Of a DNA stretch of 64,000 nucleotides, positions 19,965 through 31,347 are shown one piece after another; positions within the stretch are counted from its first letter, which is position 1, and each line of letters opens with the position of its first letter. The stretch comes from an uncultured Pelagibacteraceae bacterium (lineage in GTDB: Bacteria; Pseudomonadota; Alphaproteobacteria; Pelagibacterales; Pelagibacteraceae). The stretch is from NCBI GenBank assembly GCA_902616675.1, contig CACMTV010000001.1, forward strand, positions 242,094-306,093, written 5' to 3'. The notes below the pieces were generated by a model. The model searched no databases. It had not been told where the DNA came from and saw only the letters and a program-made list of their open reading frames with translations. Both the position numbers and the translations under genes were made by a program.

Positions 19965-20167
19965 TGTTTCTCCTTTTGTTAAAACGTTAATTATAATTAA
20001 CAGAGCTTTTATCTTATTTTTTAAGGTTGAATTGTATGAAAAGTTATAAGAATCAGTCATATTATGAGCTAGTGTTGTATAAATATCACACTCAAAAACC
20101 CTTTGTTTTCGTGATTTTCATTGGATTTTGATCAAACAATGCTATTTAATAGGTTGTAAGTCATAAA

Positions 20168-20680
20168 ATGATAAATTTTATCAAAATAATTGCATTTTTT
20201 TTTCTTCTTTCATCAATTGTTTCATGTGGAGGATTTAAAAAAGTAGACACTAGAAAAGTTCCTATATCAGGTCCTGAGAGAGCTAAAAAAAATATTGCTG
20301 AAGGTCGTGGTGTCTCTCTTAGTAAAGCATTAGGCAATACTAAAGGCACTAATTATGAGTTTAGCACTTCTAATCCAATGTGGAGAGCTACTTTAGATAT
20401 TTTAGATTTTTTACCACTTTCTACTGTAGATTACTCTGGAGGAGTAATTATTTCAGATTGGTACACAGATAATTCTAATAAAGATCAGGCGCTTAAAGTT
20501 ACGGTAAGGTTTTTATCTAACACCGTTCAAAGTAATAGTATTAAAGTTACAGTTCATAGAAAAAAATGTTCAGTTAATCAAAATTGCAATGTTGAATTAT
20601 TTAAATCTAGAATACAAGATGAGTTGATAGCATCAATTTTAAAAAAAGCGGCTATTTTAGAAAAACAACAAAAAAAATAA
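20168..20680 (+). CDS. DUF3576-like lipoprotein
   Basis: Lipobox 'LLSSIVSCGG'; 'NPMWRATLDILDFLPLSTVDYSGGVIISDWY' typical of this family upstream of leuS. Confidence 0.85.
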   Translation: MINFIKIIAFFFLLSSIVSCGGFKKVDTRKVPISGPERAKKNIAEGRGVSLSKALGNTKGTNYEFSTSNPMWRATLDILDFLPLSTVDYSGGVIISDWYTDNSNKDQALKVTVRFLSNTVQSNSIKVTVHRKKCSVNQNCNVELFKSRIQDELIASILKKAAILEKQQKK

Positions 20681-20691
20681 AAATTTAGGCT

Positions 20692-23220
20692 ATGGAAAGA
20701 CTCAATTTTCAAGCAATTGAAAAAAAATGGCAATTAACTTTTGAAAAAGAAAAGCTTTACAATAGTAAAGGCTCTAAAAAATTTTATTGCCTTGAAATGT
20801 TCCCCTATCCATCAGGTAAAATTCATATGGGACACGTGAGAAATTATACTATTGGCGATGTTATCGCTCGTTTTAAATTTATGAATGGATATAACGTGTT
20901 GCATCCAATGGGCTGGGATGCTTTTGGTTTGCCAGCAGAAAACGCTGCTAAAGAAAACAAATTACATCCAAAAAATTGGACCGAAAAAAATATTGCCGAA
21001 ATGAGGAGACAACTCAAACTCATGGGCCTTTCTATAGATTGGGATTTGGAAGTATCTACCTGTGATGAAAAATATTACAAACATCAACAGGAAATATTTA
21101 TAGATTTTTATAATAAAGGATTTGTAAAAAGAAAGGAAAACTATGTTAATTGGGATCCAGTGGAGCAAACGGTTTTAGCTAATGAGCAAGTTGTGAACGG
21201 CAAAGGTTGGAGATCCGGTGCGGTTGTCGAGAGAAAAAAACTTTCACAATGGTTTTTTGACATCACAAAGTTTTCAGAAGACCTATTAAAAGGATTAGAT
21301 GATTTAAACTATTGGCCCGATAAAGTTAAAATTATGCAAAGGAATTGGATCGGTAAATCAATTGGGTGCGAGATAAAATTTGATATTGAAGGGGAGAATA
21401 ATAAGATTAATGTTTTTACAACACGTCCAGATACTATATTTGGCGCCTCTTTTTTAGCTGTCTCGGTTGATCATCCTATTTGCTCTAATTTTTTAAAGGA
21501 TGAAAAATATATTAAATTTAAAAATGAATGTCTAAAAGTTGGAACCACAGAAGAGGCTTTAGCTAATGCTGAAAAAATTGGATTTGATACAAAGCTATTT
21601 GCCGCTCACCCTTTTATAAAAGGTAAAAAATTACCTATTTTTGTTGCTAATTTTATTCTAATGGATTACGGAACTGGAGCAATATTTGGTTGTCCTGCAC
21701 ATGATCAAAGAGATTTGGATTTTGCAAAAAAATACAAACTTGAAATAAAAGAAGTAGTTTCAGACAATCCTTCAAAACCTAAAAATTTTAACAAAATATC
21801 AGAAGCATTTGTTGGTGATGGTACAATTGTCAATTCTAAATTTCTTAACGGACTAAAGGTAGAACAAGCTAAAAATAAGATTATAAAAGAAATAGAAAAG
21901 CTTAAAATTGGAAAAAAAAAAATTACTTTTAGACTTAAGGATTGGGGAATTTCAAGACAGAGATACTGGGGCTGTCCCATACCAATGATACATTTAAAAG
22001 ATGGCACTATTGTTCCTGTAGAAAAAAGCGAATTACCAATTAAATTACCAGATGACATTGATCTAAATCAAAGTGGAAACCCATTGGAAAATCATAAAAA
22101 TTGGAAAAATACTGTTTATAAAAAAACTGGTGAACCTGCTACACGAGAAACAGATACTCTAGATACTTTTGTAGATTCCTCATGGTATTTTTTGAGATTC
22201 TGCTCTCCAAAATCAAAGTCTGAACCTTTTGATATCACGAAGGTTAACTATTGGATGCCGGTCGACCAATATATTGGTGGGATAGAGCACGCGATTTTAC
22301 ATTTGCTTTATTCAAGATTTTTTATGCGAGCTTTAAAAAAAAATAATAATAAAATTAAGGACAACGAACCTTTTAAAGGTTTATTTACCCAAGGAATGGT
22401 TTGTCATGAAACCTATAAAGATTTGAATGGAAAATGGTTGAACCCTACAGAAGTTGAAAAAAACTCAGATGGAAAATATCAAAAAATACTAGATAAAACT
22501 GAGGTAAAAGTGGGACCATCAGAGTCGATGTCTAAATCTAAGAAAAATGTTGTAGATCCTGAAAGTATGATTAAGTCATATGGAGCTGATGCCGTAAGGT
22601 GGTTTATACTTTCCGATAGTCCACCGGAAAAAGACATACAATGGTCCAATCAAGGAGTTAATGCAGCATATAAATTTCTACAAAAAATTTATAATCTATG
22701 TTTTATTGTTAATGAAAGATCTGAGAAAGGAAATACTCTAGATAAAGATTTCGATTTAAAGATGAATTCTTATATCAACAAAATTACAAAATCTATTAAT
22801 AACTTTAATTTAAATGTAGTGGTGGCTAATGTTTATGAGATTTATAATTTATTTAATGATTATTTAAATAAAAATATTAGTGGAGAAATTCTAAAGAAAA
22901 ATTTATCAAAATTAATGAAGATATTAATTCCTTTCACACCTCACATAGCCTATGAATGTTTAGAGATGTTAGGAGAGAAAGAAATTAAAAACTGGCCTCA
23001 GGTTGACACAAAACTAATTTTAAAAGAAAAAATTAAAATGGCTATACAAATAAATGGAAAAACAAGAGACGTTATTGAAATAGAAAAAGGCATCAATCAA
23101 GTATCTGTTGAGAAATTGTGTAAAGGCAATCTTAAAGTGAAGGGAAAGCTTTCAAATAGATCTATAAAAAAAATTATTTTTGTAAAAGATAGAATTATAA
23201 ACTTTATTATTGAATCATGA
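20692..23220 (+). CDS. leuS: leucyl-tRNA synthetase
   Basis: '[26 protein letters not shown]', '[12 protein letters not shown]'. Confidence 0.98.
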   Translation: MERLNFQAIEKKWQLTFEKEKLYNSKGSKKFYCLEMFPYPSGKIHMGHVRNYTIGDVIARFKFMNGYNVLHPMGWDAFGLPAENAAKENKLHPKNWTEKNIAEMRRQLKLMGLSIDWDLEVSTCDEKYYKHQQEIFIDFYNKGFVKRKENYVNWDPVEQTVLANEQVVNGKGWRSGAVVERKKLSQWFFDITKFSEDLLKGLDDLNYWPDKVKIMQRNWIGKSIGCEIKFDIEGENNKINVFTTRPDTIFGASFLAVSVDHPICSNFLKDEKYIKFKNECLKVGTTEEALANAEKIGFDTKLFAAHPFIKGKKLPIFVANFILMDYGTGAIFGCPAHDQRDLDFAKKYKLEIKEVVSDNPSKPKNFNKISEAFVGDGTIVNSKFLNGLKVEQAKNKIIKEIEKLKIGKKKITFRLKDWGISRQRYWGCPIPMIHLKDGTIVPVEKSELPIKLPDDIDLNQSGNPLENHKNWKNTVYKKTGEPATRETDTLDTFVDSSWYFLRFCSPKSKSEPFDITKVNYWMPVDQYIGGIEHAILHLLYSRFFMRALKKNNNKIKDNEPFKGLFTQGMVCHETYKDLNGKWLNPTEVEKNSDGKYQKILDKTEVKVGPSESMSKSKKNVVDPESMIKSYGADAVRWFILSDSPPEKDIQWSNQGVNAAYKFLQKIYNLCFIVNERSEKGNTLDKDFDLKMNSYINKITKSINNFNLNVVVANVYEIYNLFNDYLNKNISGEILKKNLSKLMKILIPFTPHIAYECLEMLGEKEIKNWPQVDTKLILKEKIKMAIQINGKTRDVIEIEKGINQVSVEKLCKGNLKVKGKLSNRSIKKIIFVKDRIINFIIES

Positions 23221-23693
23221 ATAAAATTAAAACTATAGTTATTATACCTTTTTTATTGGTTAGTTTTTTTGTTACTGCTTGCTCGTATCAAAAAATGAAT
23301 TCTATTGACCAAAAAAAGATTTTTATTCAAGAATTTGAAATAAATGGAGATAGGAGAGAGTCTTTTGTAATTCAAAAAAAAATTAAGAGATTTTCAAACA
23401 AAGATAGCGCAAATAAAATTAAAATCTATATAAATTTAACTAAAGGCAAAACTATCAAAGAAAAAAACATACAAAACAAAGTTACAAAATATAACTTATC
23501 TTTATCAGCTGATGTAAAAATAGTTGAACTTAACACAGCGAGAGAGATTAAAAGGACCTTTGTTGCCAATCAAACTTATGATGTGGATGATAATTACTCA
23601 AACACTGTTAATAATTTAAAAGCAGCAAGTAACACATTGATAGATAGAATTATAGATGAGATATTAGATCAATTAAGAATTTACTATAGCTAA
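23217..23693 (+). CDS. LptE-like LPS-assembly lipoprotein
   Basis: Lipobox 'FVTACSYQ', size and position between leuS and holA. Confidence 0.75.
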   Translation: MNKIKTIVIIPFLLVSFFVTACSYQKMNSIDQKKIFIQEFEINGDRRESFVIQKKIKRFSNKDSANKIKIYINLTKGKTIKEKNIQNKVTKYNLSLSADVKIVELNTAREIKRTFVANQTYDVDDNYSNTVNNLKAASNTLIDRIIDEILDQLRIYYS

Positions 23694-23694
23694 G

Positions 23695-24696
23695 ATGATA
23701 CTTAAAAGTTTTGAATTAGAGAGAAATATAAAAAGTATTCTCAATTATAAGTTTATACTTATTTATGGTGAAAACATTGGACTTAAAGAAGTCTTTAAAA
23801 AAAAAATAGTAAATCTTAACAAAAACGCTGAAATAATTAATCTTTACCTTGAAGATATCGCAAAAAATAAAAACATAATATTGAGAGAAGTAAAAAATAT
23901 TTCCTTATTCAATGAAGAAAAAATAATAATTGTTAATCAAGTGAATGAAAAGATCTATTCTGAAATAGAAAGTCTGATGAATGTTAAAGAAAACATAAGA
24001 GTAATAATTATAGCAGACTTATTGGATAAAAGATCAAAAATAAGAAATCTTTTTGAAAAAGAAAAAAATTTTGCAATTGTACCTTGTTACAATGACAATG
24101 ATATTACTTTAAGGAATTTAGTTCAAAATGAACTTAAAGACTTCAAGAATGTTAATTCAAATACGATAAACATGATTATAAGTTATTCAAACTTAAACAG
24201 AAAAACAATAATCAACAATATAGAAAAGATTAAGTCATTTTATGAAAAAAGAATTCTCTCTGAAGGCAGCCTAGAGGTTTTATTAAATTCAGATAGAAAT
24301 GAAATGTTCGAAAACATAAGAGATGCGGCATTAGATGGAGATAAAAAAAAACTTAATGACCTTTTAGGTAATTTTAATTTTACAAATGAGGATGCTTATT
24401 TTTATTTAAATATGATTAATTACAGATTGATAAAACTACTAGAAATTCATAGACAAAACATAAACAATTCAAACTATAATAATGCTATAAACAATATGAA
24501 ACCTCCAGTGTTTTGGAAAGATAAGCCAGTGTTTCTAAAGCTGTTACAAAAGTGGGATAAACAAAGGGTTATTGGAGCTTTAGAATACTTAGGAAAAACT
24601 GAACAAAAGATAAAAAATAACAGTACTTTAAATACATTAACAGTTGTAAAAAATTCAATTACGAATATTTGTACTAATTCTTGGGTTTATTTTTAA
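23695..24696 (+). CDS. holA: DNA polymerase III delta subunit
   Basis: 'FILIYGENIGLKEVFKKKIV', length, leuS-lptE-holA context. Confidence 0.88.
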   Translation: MILKSFELERNIKSILNYKFILIYGENIGLKEVFKKKIVNLNKNAEIINLYLEDIAKNKNIILREVKNISLFNEEKIIIVNQVNEKIYSEIESLMNVKENIRVIIIADLLDKRSKIRNLFEKEKNFAIVPCYNDNDITLRNLVQNELKDFKNVNSNTINMIISYSNLNRKTIINNIEKIKSFYEKRILSEGSLEVLLNSDRNEMFENIRDAALDGDKKKLNDLLGNFNFTNEDAYFYLNMINYRLIKLLEIHRQNINNSNYNNAINNMKPPVFWKDKPVFLKLLQKWDKQRVIGALEYLGKTEQKIKNNSTLNTLTVVKNSITNICTNSWVYF

Positions 24697-25531
24697 GTAA
24701 TTTTGTAACAAGCTCCAACTGATCCGTATTTTTATATTCTATAGTTAATTTACCAGAATTATTTTTTTTATTTTGAATTGTTATTTTTAATCCCAAAGAT
24801 CTTTCTATATCCCTTTGTGCATCAAAAACATTAGGATCAATAGTAAAAGATTTCAATTTTTTTTTCTTAATATTTTCTATAGATCTTGCTGAAAGTTTCT
24901 TTGCTACAATTTCTTCTGCAATAGATGATGCGTTTGGCATTCCAATAAGTGGACGAGCTTGACCTGCTGTCAGTTCTCCTTGTTCTAACATAGCTATTAT
25001 GTCTTTAGGTAGATTTAATAGTCTTAAAGTATTGCTAATATGGCTTCTGCTTCTTGACATCATAGTAGAAATTTTATCCTGATCATATCCAAACTCTTCG
25101 TTTAATCTTTTATAACCCTTGGCTTCTTCAATTATATTTAAGTCCTCTCTTTGAATATTTTCTACAATAGCAACTTCTAATGTTTCGCTATCATTCAAGT
25201 CTAAAATTATAATTGGTACTTCATGTAGACCAGCTTTTTGAGCAGCTAACCATCTTCTTTCTCCTGCTACTATCTCATATGGTTCAGATGAAGAATTATT
25301 TTTTCTAACTGCAATCGGTTGTATCATACCATTTTTTTTTATTGATCTAGACAACTCATCTATTTTAGTTTCATCAAATATTGTTCTAGGCTGGTATTTA
25401 TTTCTTGCTAATTCACCAATTAAGGCTTTTTGTGCACCCACCTCTATATTACTAGTATTTTCAACACTTTTTTGCTCTCCAAAAAGTGCAGATAATCCTT
25501 TACCTAAACCTTTGTTCTTTTTTGATTTCAA
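24674..25531 (-). CDS. parB: chromosome partitioning protein ParB
   Basis: 'GLGKGLSALFGE', 'RNKYQPRTIFDETKIDELSRSIKKNGMIQPIAVR', 'YEIVAGERRW'. Confidence 0.98.
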   Translation of the reverse strand: MKSKKNKGLGKGLSALFGEQKSVENTSNIEVGAQKALIGELARNKYQPRTIFDETKIDELSRSIKKNGMIQPIAVRKNNSSSEPYEIVAGERRWLAAQKAGLHEVPIIILDLNDSETLEVAIVENIQREDLNIIEEAKGYKRLNEEFGYDQDKISTMMSRSRSHISNTLRLLNLPKDIIAMLEQGELTAGQARPLIGMPNASSIAEEIVAKKLSARSIENIKKKKLKSFTIDPNVFDAQRDIERSLGLKITIQNKKNNSGKLTIEYKNTDQLELVTKLLKNKPKN

Positions 25532-26322
25532 GCAGCGCTCCCAATTTTATTTGTTTGAGTCATAAATTCTTCAGCTAATTTAAAATATGCTTTACTTCCA
25601 CTGCAAGATCTATCATACGTAACGCAAGGTTTTCCATGTGAAGGTGCCTCTGATAATCTTACATTTCTTGGAATTACAGACTTATAAACTTTGTTCTTAA
25701 AATAATTTCTGGCTTCCTTATCAACTTGAGATGATAATTTATTTCTTTTATCGAACATGGTTAATAAGATTCCTCTTACATTAAGAGACGGATTTAAATT
25801 TACTTTAATTCTATCTATCGTCTTTACTAATTGAGTTATTCCCTCCAACGCAAAAAATTCTGTTTGTAACGGCACCAATATTTCATTTGCTGATACCAAA
25901 GCCATTATCGTTAGTAAGCTTAGTGCAGGAGGGCAATCTATAAAAATATTGTCATAATCATTTATAATTTCAGAATTTTTTTTTAATATTTCTTTTAAAA
26001 TAAAGGCTCTATTTTCATCATTTGCAGTTTCAACTTCCAAGCCAGACAGATTTACGTTAGATCCAACAATATCTAAATTTGTTATTTCTGTTTTTTGTAA
26101 TCCCTCTTTAAGACTAATTTTTTTAATAAGAAGATTATAAATATTTTTATCCTCATCATTGTTTGACTTTCCAAGACCTGTAGTAGCGTTACCTTGTGGA
26201 TCTAAATCTATAACCAGATTATTAAGACCCATAATGGACAGTGATGCTGCCAAATTTATTACCGTGGTAGTTTTTCCAACTCCACCCTTTTGATTTATAA
26301 CAGCTATGATGTTTGGTTTCAC
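25528..26322 (-). CDS. parA: chromosome partitioning ATPase ParA
   Basis: 'IAVINQKGGVGKTTTVINLAASL' deviant Walker A. Confidence 0.98.
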   Translation of the reverse strand: MKPNIIAVINQKGGVGKTTTVINLAASLSIMGLNNLVIDLDPQGNATTGLGKSNNDEDKNIYNLLIKKISLKEGLQKTEITNLDIVGSNVNLSGLEVETANDENRAFILKEILKKNSEIINDYDNIFIDCPPALSLLTIMALVSANEILVPLQTEFFALEGITQLVKTIDRIKVNLNPSLNVRGILLTMFDKRNKLSSQVDKEARNYFKNKVYKSVIPRNVRLSEAPSHGKPCVTYDRSCSGSKAYFKLAEEFMTQTNKIGSAA

Positions 26323-26327
26323 AAAAT

Positions 26328-26948
26328 CTATTCTACATTCACAATAATTATCTTAGAATCATTATCTGTAATGCTTTTTACTAACTTATACTTATAATTC
26401 TTAAGCTGGAAAGTATTATTTACCTCTATTTGTGCATTTCTTCCCTTCATTACAATAATCTTATGTTTTTTTACACAGTTTTCACGTGAAATATTCAATA
26501 TATAGGGTAATTTTCGAAAAGCTCTACAAACAATATAATTTGAATCAATTTTTACTGAATTTACATCATTACATATAATTTTACAGCCTAGACCTAATAT
26601 ATTTGAAATATTAGATAAAAATGCAGATTTTACTGGTGATTTTTCATACAGTTTTACGTGAAAATTAAAATTTTGAAAGTATATAGCTAAAATGATACCT
26701 GGAAAACCTCCACCAGTGCCTAAATCAGCTATACCTGAGCAATTTTTATCATCTATAAATTTAATTAACTGTGCACTATCTAATATATGCCTATCCCATA
26801 TTTCATTTTCGGTATTTTTGGATATGAAATTGTGTTTCTTATTATAAATAAGGAGTTTTTTTACAAAGTTATCTAATTTTTTTATCTTAGGAGCATCAAA
26901 ATTTAAATCTTTTAGCAATATTCTTTTAACATTAGACTCGTTTATCAA
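26328..26948 (-). CDS. rsmG: 16S rRNA (guanine(527)-N(7))-methyltransferase
   Basis: '[11 protein letters not shown]...[19 protein letters not shown]' and context with mnmG/parA. Confidence 0.95.
   Translation of the reverse strand: MINESNVKRILLKDLNFDAPKIKKLDNFVKKLLIYNKKHNFISKNTENEIWDRHILDSAQLIKFIDDKNCSGIADLGTGGGFPGIILAIYFQNFNFHVKLYEKSPVKSAFLSNISNILGLGCKIICNDVNSVKIDSNYIVCRAFRKLPYILNISRENCVKKHKIIVMKGRNAQIEVNNTFQLKNYKYKLVKSITDNDSKIIIVNVE
26480..26491. promoter_or_regulatory. parS-like ParB binding site (TTTCACGTGAAA)
   Basis: Perfect 12-bp palindrome identical to the core of parS TGTTTCACGTGAAACA; second near-copy TTTTACGTGAAA at 26652-26663. Confidence 0.75.
26652..26663. promoter_or_regulatory. 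degenerate parS-like site (TTTTACGTGAAA)
   Basis: One mismatch to TTTCACGTGAAA, 172 bp from the perfect site. Confidence 0.5.
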
Positions 26949-28813
26949 GCTGAAGCCCTTTTTTTTCTGGATTTGATGTAACCGAGCAAAATAATCGCTG
27001 CGGCTGGAGTTACTCCATCGATTCTTAATGCTTGTCCCAATGTTTTAGGTCTAACTGTCTTTAACTTAGATTTGATCTCGTTAGAGAGACCGCTGAAAAT
27101 ATCGTAGTCAATCTTATCTGGTATTTTTATACCTTCATCTTTTTTGAAAGCGGCTATATCATGGGACTGTCTTTTAAGATATCCTGAATAGTGAGCATCA
27201 ATTTCAACTTGATCATCCAAATCAACTCCAAACGATGGTATTGAAGGCCATATCTGCCTTATTTTTGCCATATTTAAATTTCGTTGTGACATCAGCTCAA
27301 TACCAGATCTTTTCACACCATCCTGAGCTATTTTAATTTCGTACTTACTAGCTTCATTAGGAGATATTAAATTGGATTTAAGGTAATCTAAAATCTGTAT
27401 TAATTTTTTTTGTTTCTCTAAAAATATTTTTGTTCTGGTTTCTCCCACACAATTAATTTTTATACCTGATGGGGTTAATCTTTGATCTGCATTATCTGCT
27501 CTTAAAGATAATCTATATTCTGCTCTAGATGTAAACATACGATATGGCTCTGATACACCTTTAGTAATTAAATCATCAATCATCACTCCAATATAAGACT
27601 CGGATCTATCTAAAATAAATTCTTCTTTTCTTAAAATTTTAAGAGCAGCATTTATACCTGCAATTAGTCCCTGAGCAGCAGCTTCTTCATAACCAGTAGT
27701 TCCATTAATTTGTCCTGCTAGAAATAGCGATTTAATTTTTTTTGTCTCTAAAGTCGGATTTAGCTCTCTGGGATCTACATAATCGTACTCTATAGCATAA
27801 CCAGCCCTTTTCATTTTAACGGTCTCTAAACCCTTGATTTTACTTAATATTTTGAGTTGGACCTCCTCTGGTAAAGATGTAGATATACCATTTGGGTAAA
27901 CAGTATTGTCCTTTAATCCTTCTGGTTCTAAGAAGATTTGATGTTTTTGTTTTTCTTTAAACTTTACAATCTTGTCTTCAATTGACGGACAATATCTTGG
28001 TCCAACACCTTTAATGTTACCAGAGTACATCGCACTTCGATTTATATTATCGCTAATAATTTTATGAACCTCATCATTTGTATATGTCATGCCGCAAGAA
28101 ATTTGTTTGTTTTCTAGTTTAGACGTTAAGAAAGAAAAAAAGTAAGGATCATTATCGGCTGGCTGCATTTCTAAATCATCGTAATTAATTGTAGACCCAT
28201 CCAGCCTAGGAGGTGTACCAGTTTTAAGTCTACCTATTTTCATTTTGAATTTAGCAAGTTGTTCGCTTAAACCGGTAGATGGTTTTTCGTCGTATCTACC
28301 CGCAGGGATTTGAGTTTCACCAATATGTATTAATCCATTTAAAAATGTTCCAGTCGTCAAAATGAGTTCTTCACATCTGATCTCATTACCACTCTGACAT
28401 AAGAATCCTTCAACCTGATTATTATTAAACAAAAATTGAACTACTGGATCAGCTATTACAGTTAAATTTTTATAATTTAATAAAATTTTTTGCATGTGTT
28501 CTTTATAAAGCGCTCTGTCTGATTGAGTTCGCGGTCCTCTAACTGCTGGACCTCTGCTTCTGTTCAATAATCGGAACTGAATACCTGATTTATCAGAGAC
28601 AACACCCATCACACCATCAAGTGCATCAATTTCACGAACCAAATGGCCTTTGCCTAGTCCACCTATAGCTGGATTACACGACATCTCACCAATAGTCTCA
28701 ATTTTATGTGTAAAAAGTGCAGTATTGACGCCCATTCTAGCGGAAGCTGCAGCAGCTTCGCATCCAGCGTGTCCACCACCTATAACTACTACATCATAGC
28801 TATCTTTAGTCAT
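26945..28813 (-). CDS. mnmG: tRNA uridine-5-carboxymethylaminomethyl modification enzyme MnmG (GidA)
   Basis: '[22 protein letters not shown]', '[25 protein letters not shown]'. Confidence 0.99.
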   Translation of the reverse strand: MTKDSYDVVVIGGGHAGCEAAAASARMGVNTALFTHKIETIGEMSCNPAIGGLGKGHLVREIDALDGVMGVVSDKSGIQFRLLNRSRGPAVRGPRTQSDRALYKEHMQKILLNYKNLTVIADPVVQFLFNNNQVEGFLCQSGNEIRCEELILTTGTFLNGLIHIGETQIPAGRYDEKPSTGLSEQLAKFKMKIGRLKTGTPPRLDGSTINYDDLEMQPADNDPYFFSFLTSKLENKQISCGMTYTNDEVHKIISDNINRSAMYSGNIKGVGPRYCPSIEDKIVKFKEKQKHQIFLEPEGLKDNTVYPNGISTSLPEEVQLKILSKIKGLETVKMKRAGYAIEYDYVDPRELNPTLETKKIKSLFLAGQINGTTGYEEAAAQGLIAGINAALKILRKEEFILDRSESYIGVMIDDLITKGVSEPYRMFTSRAEYRLSLRADNADQRLTPSGIKINCVGETRTKIFLEKQKKLIQILDYLKSNLISPNEASKYEIKIAQDGVKRSGIELMSQRNLNMAKIRQIWPSIPSFGVDLDDQVEIDAHYSGYLKRQSHDIAAFKKDEGIKIPDKIDYDIFSGLSNEIKSKLKTVRPKTLGQALRIDGVTPAAAIILLGYIKSRKKRASA

Positions 28814-28855
28814 GAGGTGAATGTACCGCTCTTAATTAATAATACAAGAGCTATT

Positions 28856-30184
28856 TTATTTGCCTATACAGAAGTCCTTAAATATAGATCCAAGTATTTC
28901 TTCTACGTCTACCTTGCCAACTATACTACCAAGGTGTCGTGTAGCCATTCTTAGATCCTCAGCAGCTAATTCTAAGTCTTTGTTTTGATCTTTCTTTAGA
29001 AACTTATCTATCTCTTTCAAACACTCATTTAGCTTTACTCTATGTCTCTCTCTTGTAATTAAAGCACTGTTATTTGATGAAAATTTTTTATTAAGTTTCT
29101 GTTTGATTAAATTTATTAACTTATCAATATTTTTATTATCTTTTACAGATGCTAATACGGCATCTACATTAAATTTATGATTTTCTTTAGCTTGGACATC
29201 ACATTTATTTAGTAAAACTATTGAGTCTTTATTAATCATAGACCTTATTTTGTCACTAATTTTTTTGTTTGAATTATCAATTACTACAATATTTAAATCG
29301 GCTTCTTTAAATTTACTTAACGCTAATGATATTCCCTTTTTTTCAATATCATTTTTTGCTTCTCTGATCCCAGCTGTATCTGCAAGAATAACTGGATAAC
29401 CATCTAAATTTAGATACGTCTCAATGATATCTCTAGTTGTTCCAGCTTCATCAGAAACTATTGCTGCATCTCTTTTTGATAATAAATTTAATAAAGATGA
29501 TTTTCCAACATTGGTTTCGCCAACGATTGATACTCGGAATCCGTCTCTGATTTTTTCACCTACTTTATTATCATTAATAATTTTACTTATATCACTGTGA
29601 ATCGATTTAATTGATTTATGAGCTTCTTTTAAGACATTTTCAGGAAGGTCATCCTCAGCAAAATCAATTTTAGCCTCAATAAAAGAAAGTGACTTTATCA
29701 ATTTTGATCTTAAATCATCGTAGTATTTGGAAGCATGACCATTAACTAAATTTACTGCTTGTTTTCTTTGTAGTTCGGTTTCAGAGTGTATTAGATCCCC
29801 AATACTCTCAGCTTTTAATAGGTCAATTTTATTATTTTGAAAAGCCAGCTTAGTGAATTCTCCAGGTTCAGCCATTCTACAGTTTTTTTGACTAGATAAT
29901 ACTTTAAGAAAATAACTAATAATTGCGTTACTTCCATGAACATGAAATTCTGCTAAATCGTCACCAGTAAAACTATTTGGCTTTGGAAACCATAAGATTA
30001 AAGCTTCAGGATCAATAATAGTACCATTGTTTGGATCAAAAAATTTACAGAGGTTTATCTCATTTTCTTTAATCTTTTTTTCTTTAGAAATCAGTTTGCA
30101 TATACTTAAAGTATCAGGTCCCGACATTCTAATAATAGCTATACCGCATGGACCTCTACCAGAAGACAAAGCAAAAATATTCAT
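28856..30184 (-). CDS. mnmE: tRNA modification GTPase MnmE (TrmE)
   Basis: 'SIVGETNVGKSSLLN', C-terminal 'FCIGK'. Confidence 0.98.
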   Translation of the reverse strand: MNIFALSSGRGPCGIAIIRMSGPDTLSICKLISKEKKIKENEINLCKFFDPNNGTIIDPEALILWFPKPNSFTGDDLAEFHVHGSNAIISYFLKVLSSQKNCRMAEPGEFTKLAFQNNKIDLLKAESIGDLIHSETELQRKQAVNLVNGHASKYYDDLRSKLIKSLSFIEAKIDFAEDDLPENVLKEAHKSIKSIHSDISKIINDNKVGEKIRDGFRVSIVGETNVGKSSLLNLLSKRDAAIVSDEAGTTRDIIETYLNLDGYPVILADTAGIREAKNDIEKKGISLALSKFKEADLNIVVIDNSNKKISDKIRSMINKDSIVLLNKCDVQAKENHKFNVDAVLASVKDNKNIDKLINLIKQKLNKKFSSNNSALITRERHRVKLNECLKEIDKFLKKDQNKDLELAAEDLRMATRHLGSIVGKVDVEEILGSIFKDFCIGK

Positions 30185-31314
30185 TAGCTTAAACCTAGGT
30201 TTGCAACTCTTTTAGTAATTTTTTTTAGTAATGTTGATTTGGAAAAGTTATTTAAAATGTTTTCTTTTATTGGATCTAAATATTTATTACTTTTAAAAAA
30301 TTTTCTAGTTGTGTCAATCCCTAGACCCATTAATAGGTTTTCTGGTTTCCTGCTGTCTGATAAATCTTTTGGAATATTCGAATCTTTTATAGTTAACCCC
30401 AATCTAAGGTTGTTAGAAATTAGTTCATTCAATTTTTCAATATCTCTTAAAATTAGATTGAACCCTTGTCCTGCTAAAGGATGAACTACATGCAATCCAT
30501 CTCCTAAAATTATTGCATTCTTTTTATAATAGTTTCTTTTTAATGATAATTTTAGAGGATAACTTTGAATATCTCCTAAGGATATTTTATTTGTTTTTAA
30601 TAAATTAGAGAGTTTAGCTTTCAGATATGTTGAAATATTTTTTTTATTTTTAAAAAAATATTTATCTTCAATACTCCATACAACAGAAAATTTTTTTTTG
30701 CTATAGGGTAGTATTGCAAGCGGTCCTTCTTTCAAAAAAAACTGTTGGGCTCCAATATCTTTAATCCGATGTCTAACAGAACAAGTTATAGAATGCTCAT
30801 TGTAATTTTTTTGAATTTCCCTGTTACCACTTATCTTTTGATAAATTGGTGAGTTCGACCCCAAACATAAAACTACTAGATCGTAAGATTTTGAAGAAAG
30901 ATTAGTAGAAACTTTATTTTCCGCTAGATCGATTGATTTTACTGTTTTTTTTTGAACTTCAATTTTGGTTTTTTTTAATAATTTAACAAAATGTTCTTTA
31001 GTCAATCTGTTTTCAAAAAAAAACATCAAATTTTTATTTTCATCATAATTCAAAAAGTTTTTTGTTTGATTATTTTTCTCAAAAAAAAGATTAATTTTTT
31101 TCACGGGATAAAATAATTTTTGATTGATATTTTTTATAGTGGATTTTAAGAATGTCATATTTTTCTCGGATATTGCTGTTACTCTCAAATCTTTGATTTT
31201 AGACGTTGTTTTTTCCACTATTAAATCTATGTCCAATCCTTTTTCACTTAAAACAAGTGCAGATATCAGACCAGTTAAACCACCTCCAACAATGCATATT
31301 TTATGTTTTTTCAT
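30184..31314 (-). CDS. UbiH/UbiF/COQ6-type FAD-dependent monooxygenase
   Basis: 'ICIVGGGLTGLISALVLSEKG' FAD motif; 'ILGDGLHVVHPLAGQGFNLILRDI'. Confidence 0.9.
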   Translation of the reverse strand: MKKHKICIVGGGLTGLISALVLSEKGLDIDLIVEKTTSKIKDLRVTAISEKNMTFLKSTIKNINQKLFYPVKKINLFFEKNNQTKNFLNYDENKNLMFFFENRLTKEHFVKLLKKTKIEVQKKTVKSIDLAENKVSTNLSSKSYDLVVLCLGSNSPIYQKISGNREIQKNYNEHSITCSVRHRIKDIGAQQFFLKEGPLAILPYSKKKFSVVWSIEDKYFFKNKKNISTYLKAKLSNLLKTNKISLGDIQSYPLKLSLKRNYYKKNAIILGDGLHVVHPLAGQGFNLILRDIEKLNELISNNLRLGLTIKDSNIPKDLSDSRKPENLLMGLGIDTTRKFFKSNKYLDPIKENILNNFSKSTLLKKITKRVANLGLS

Positions 31315-31347
31315 AATAGTGATAAAAAGTAAGTATTACGATTCGAT

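Noticed and set aside
21705-22058. 117-aa - strand ORF inside leuS
   Set aside because: Fully antisense to leuS; no recognisable domain.
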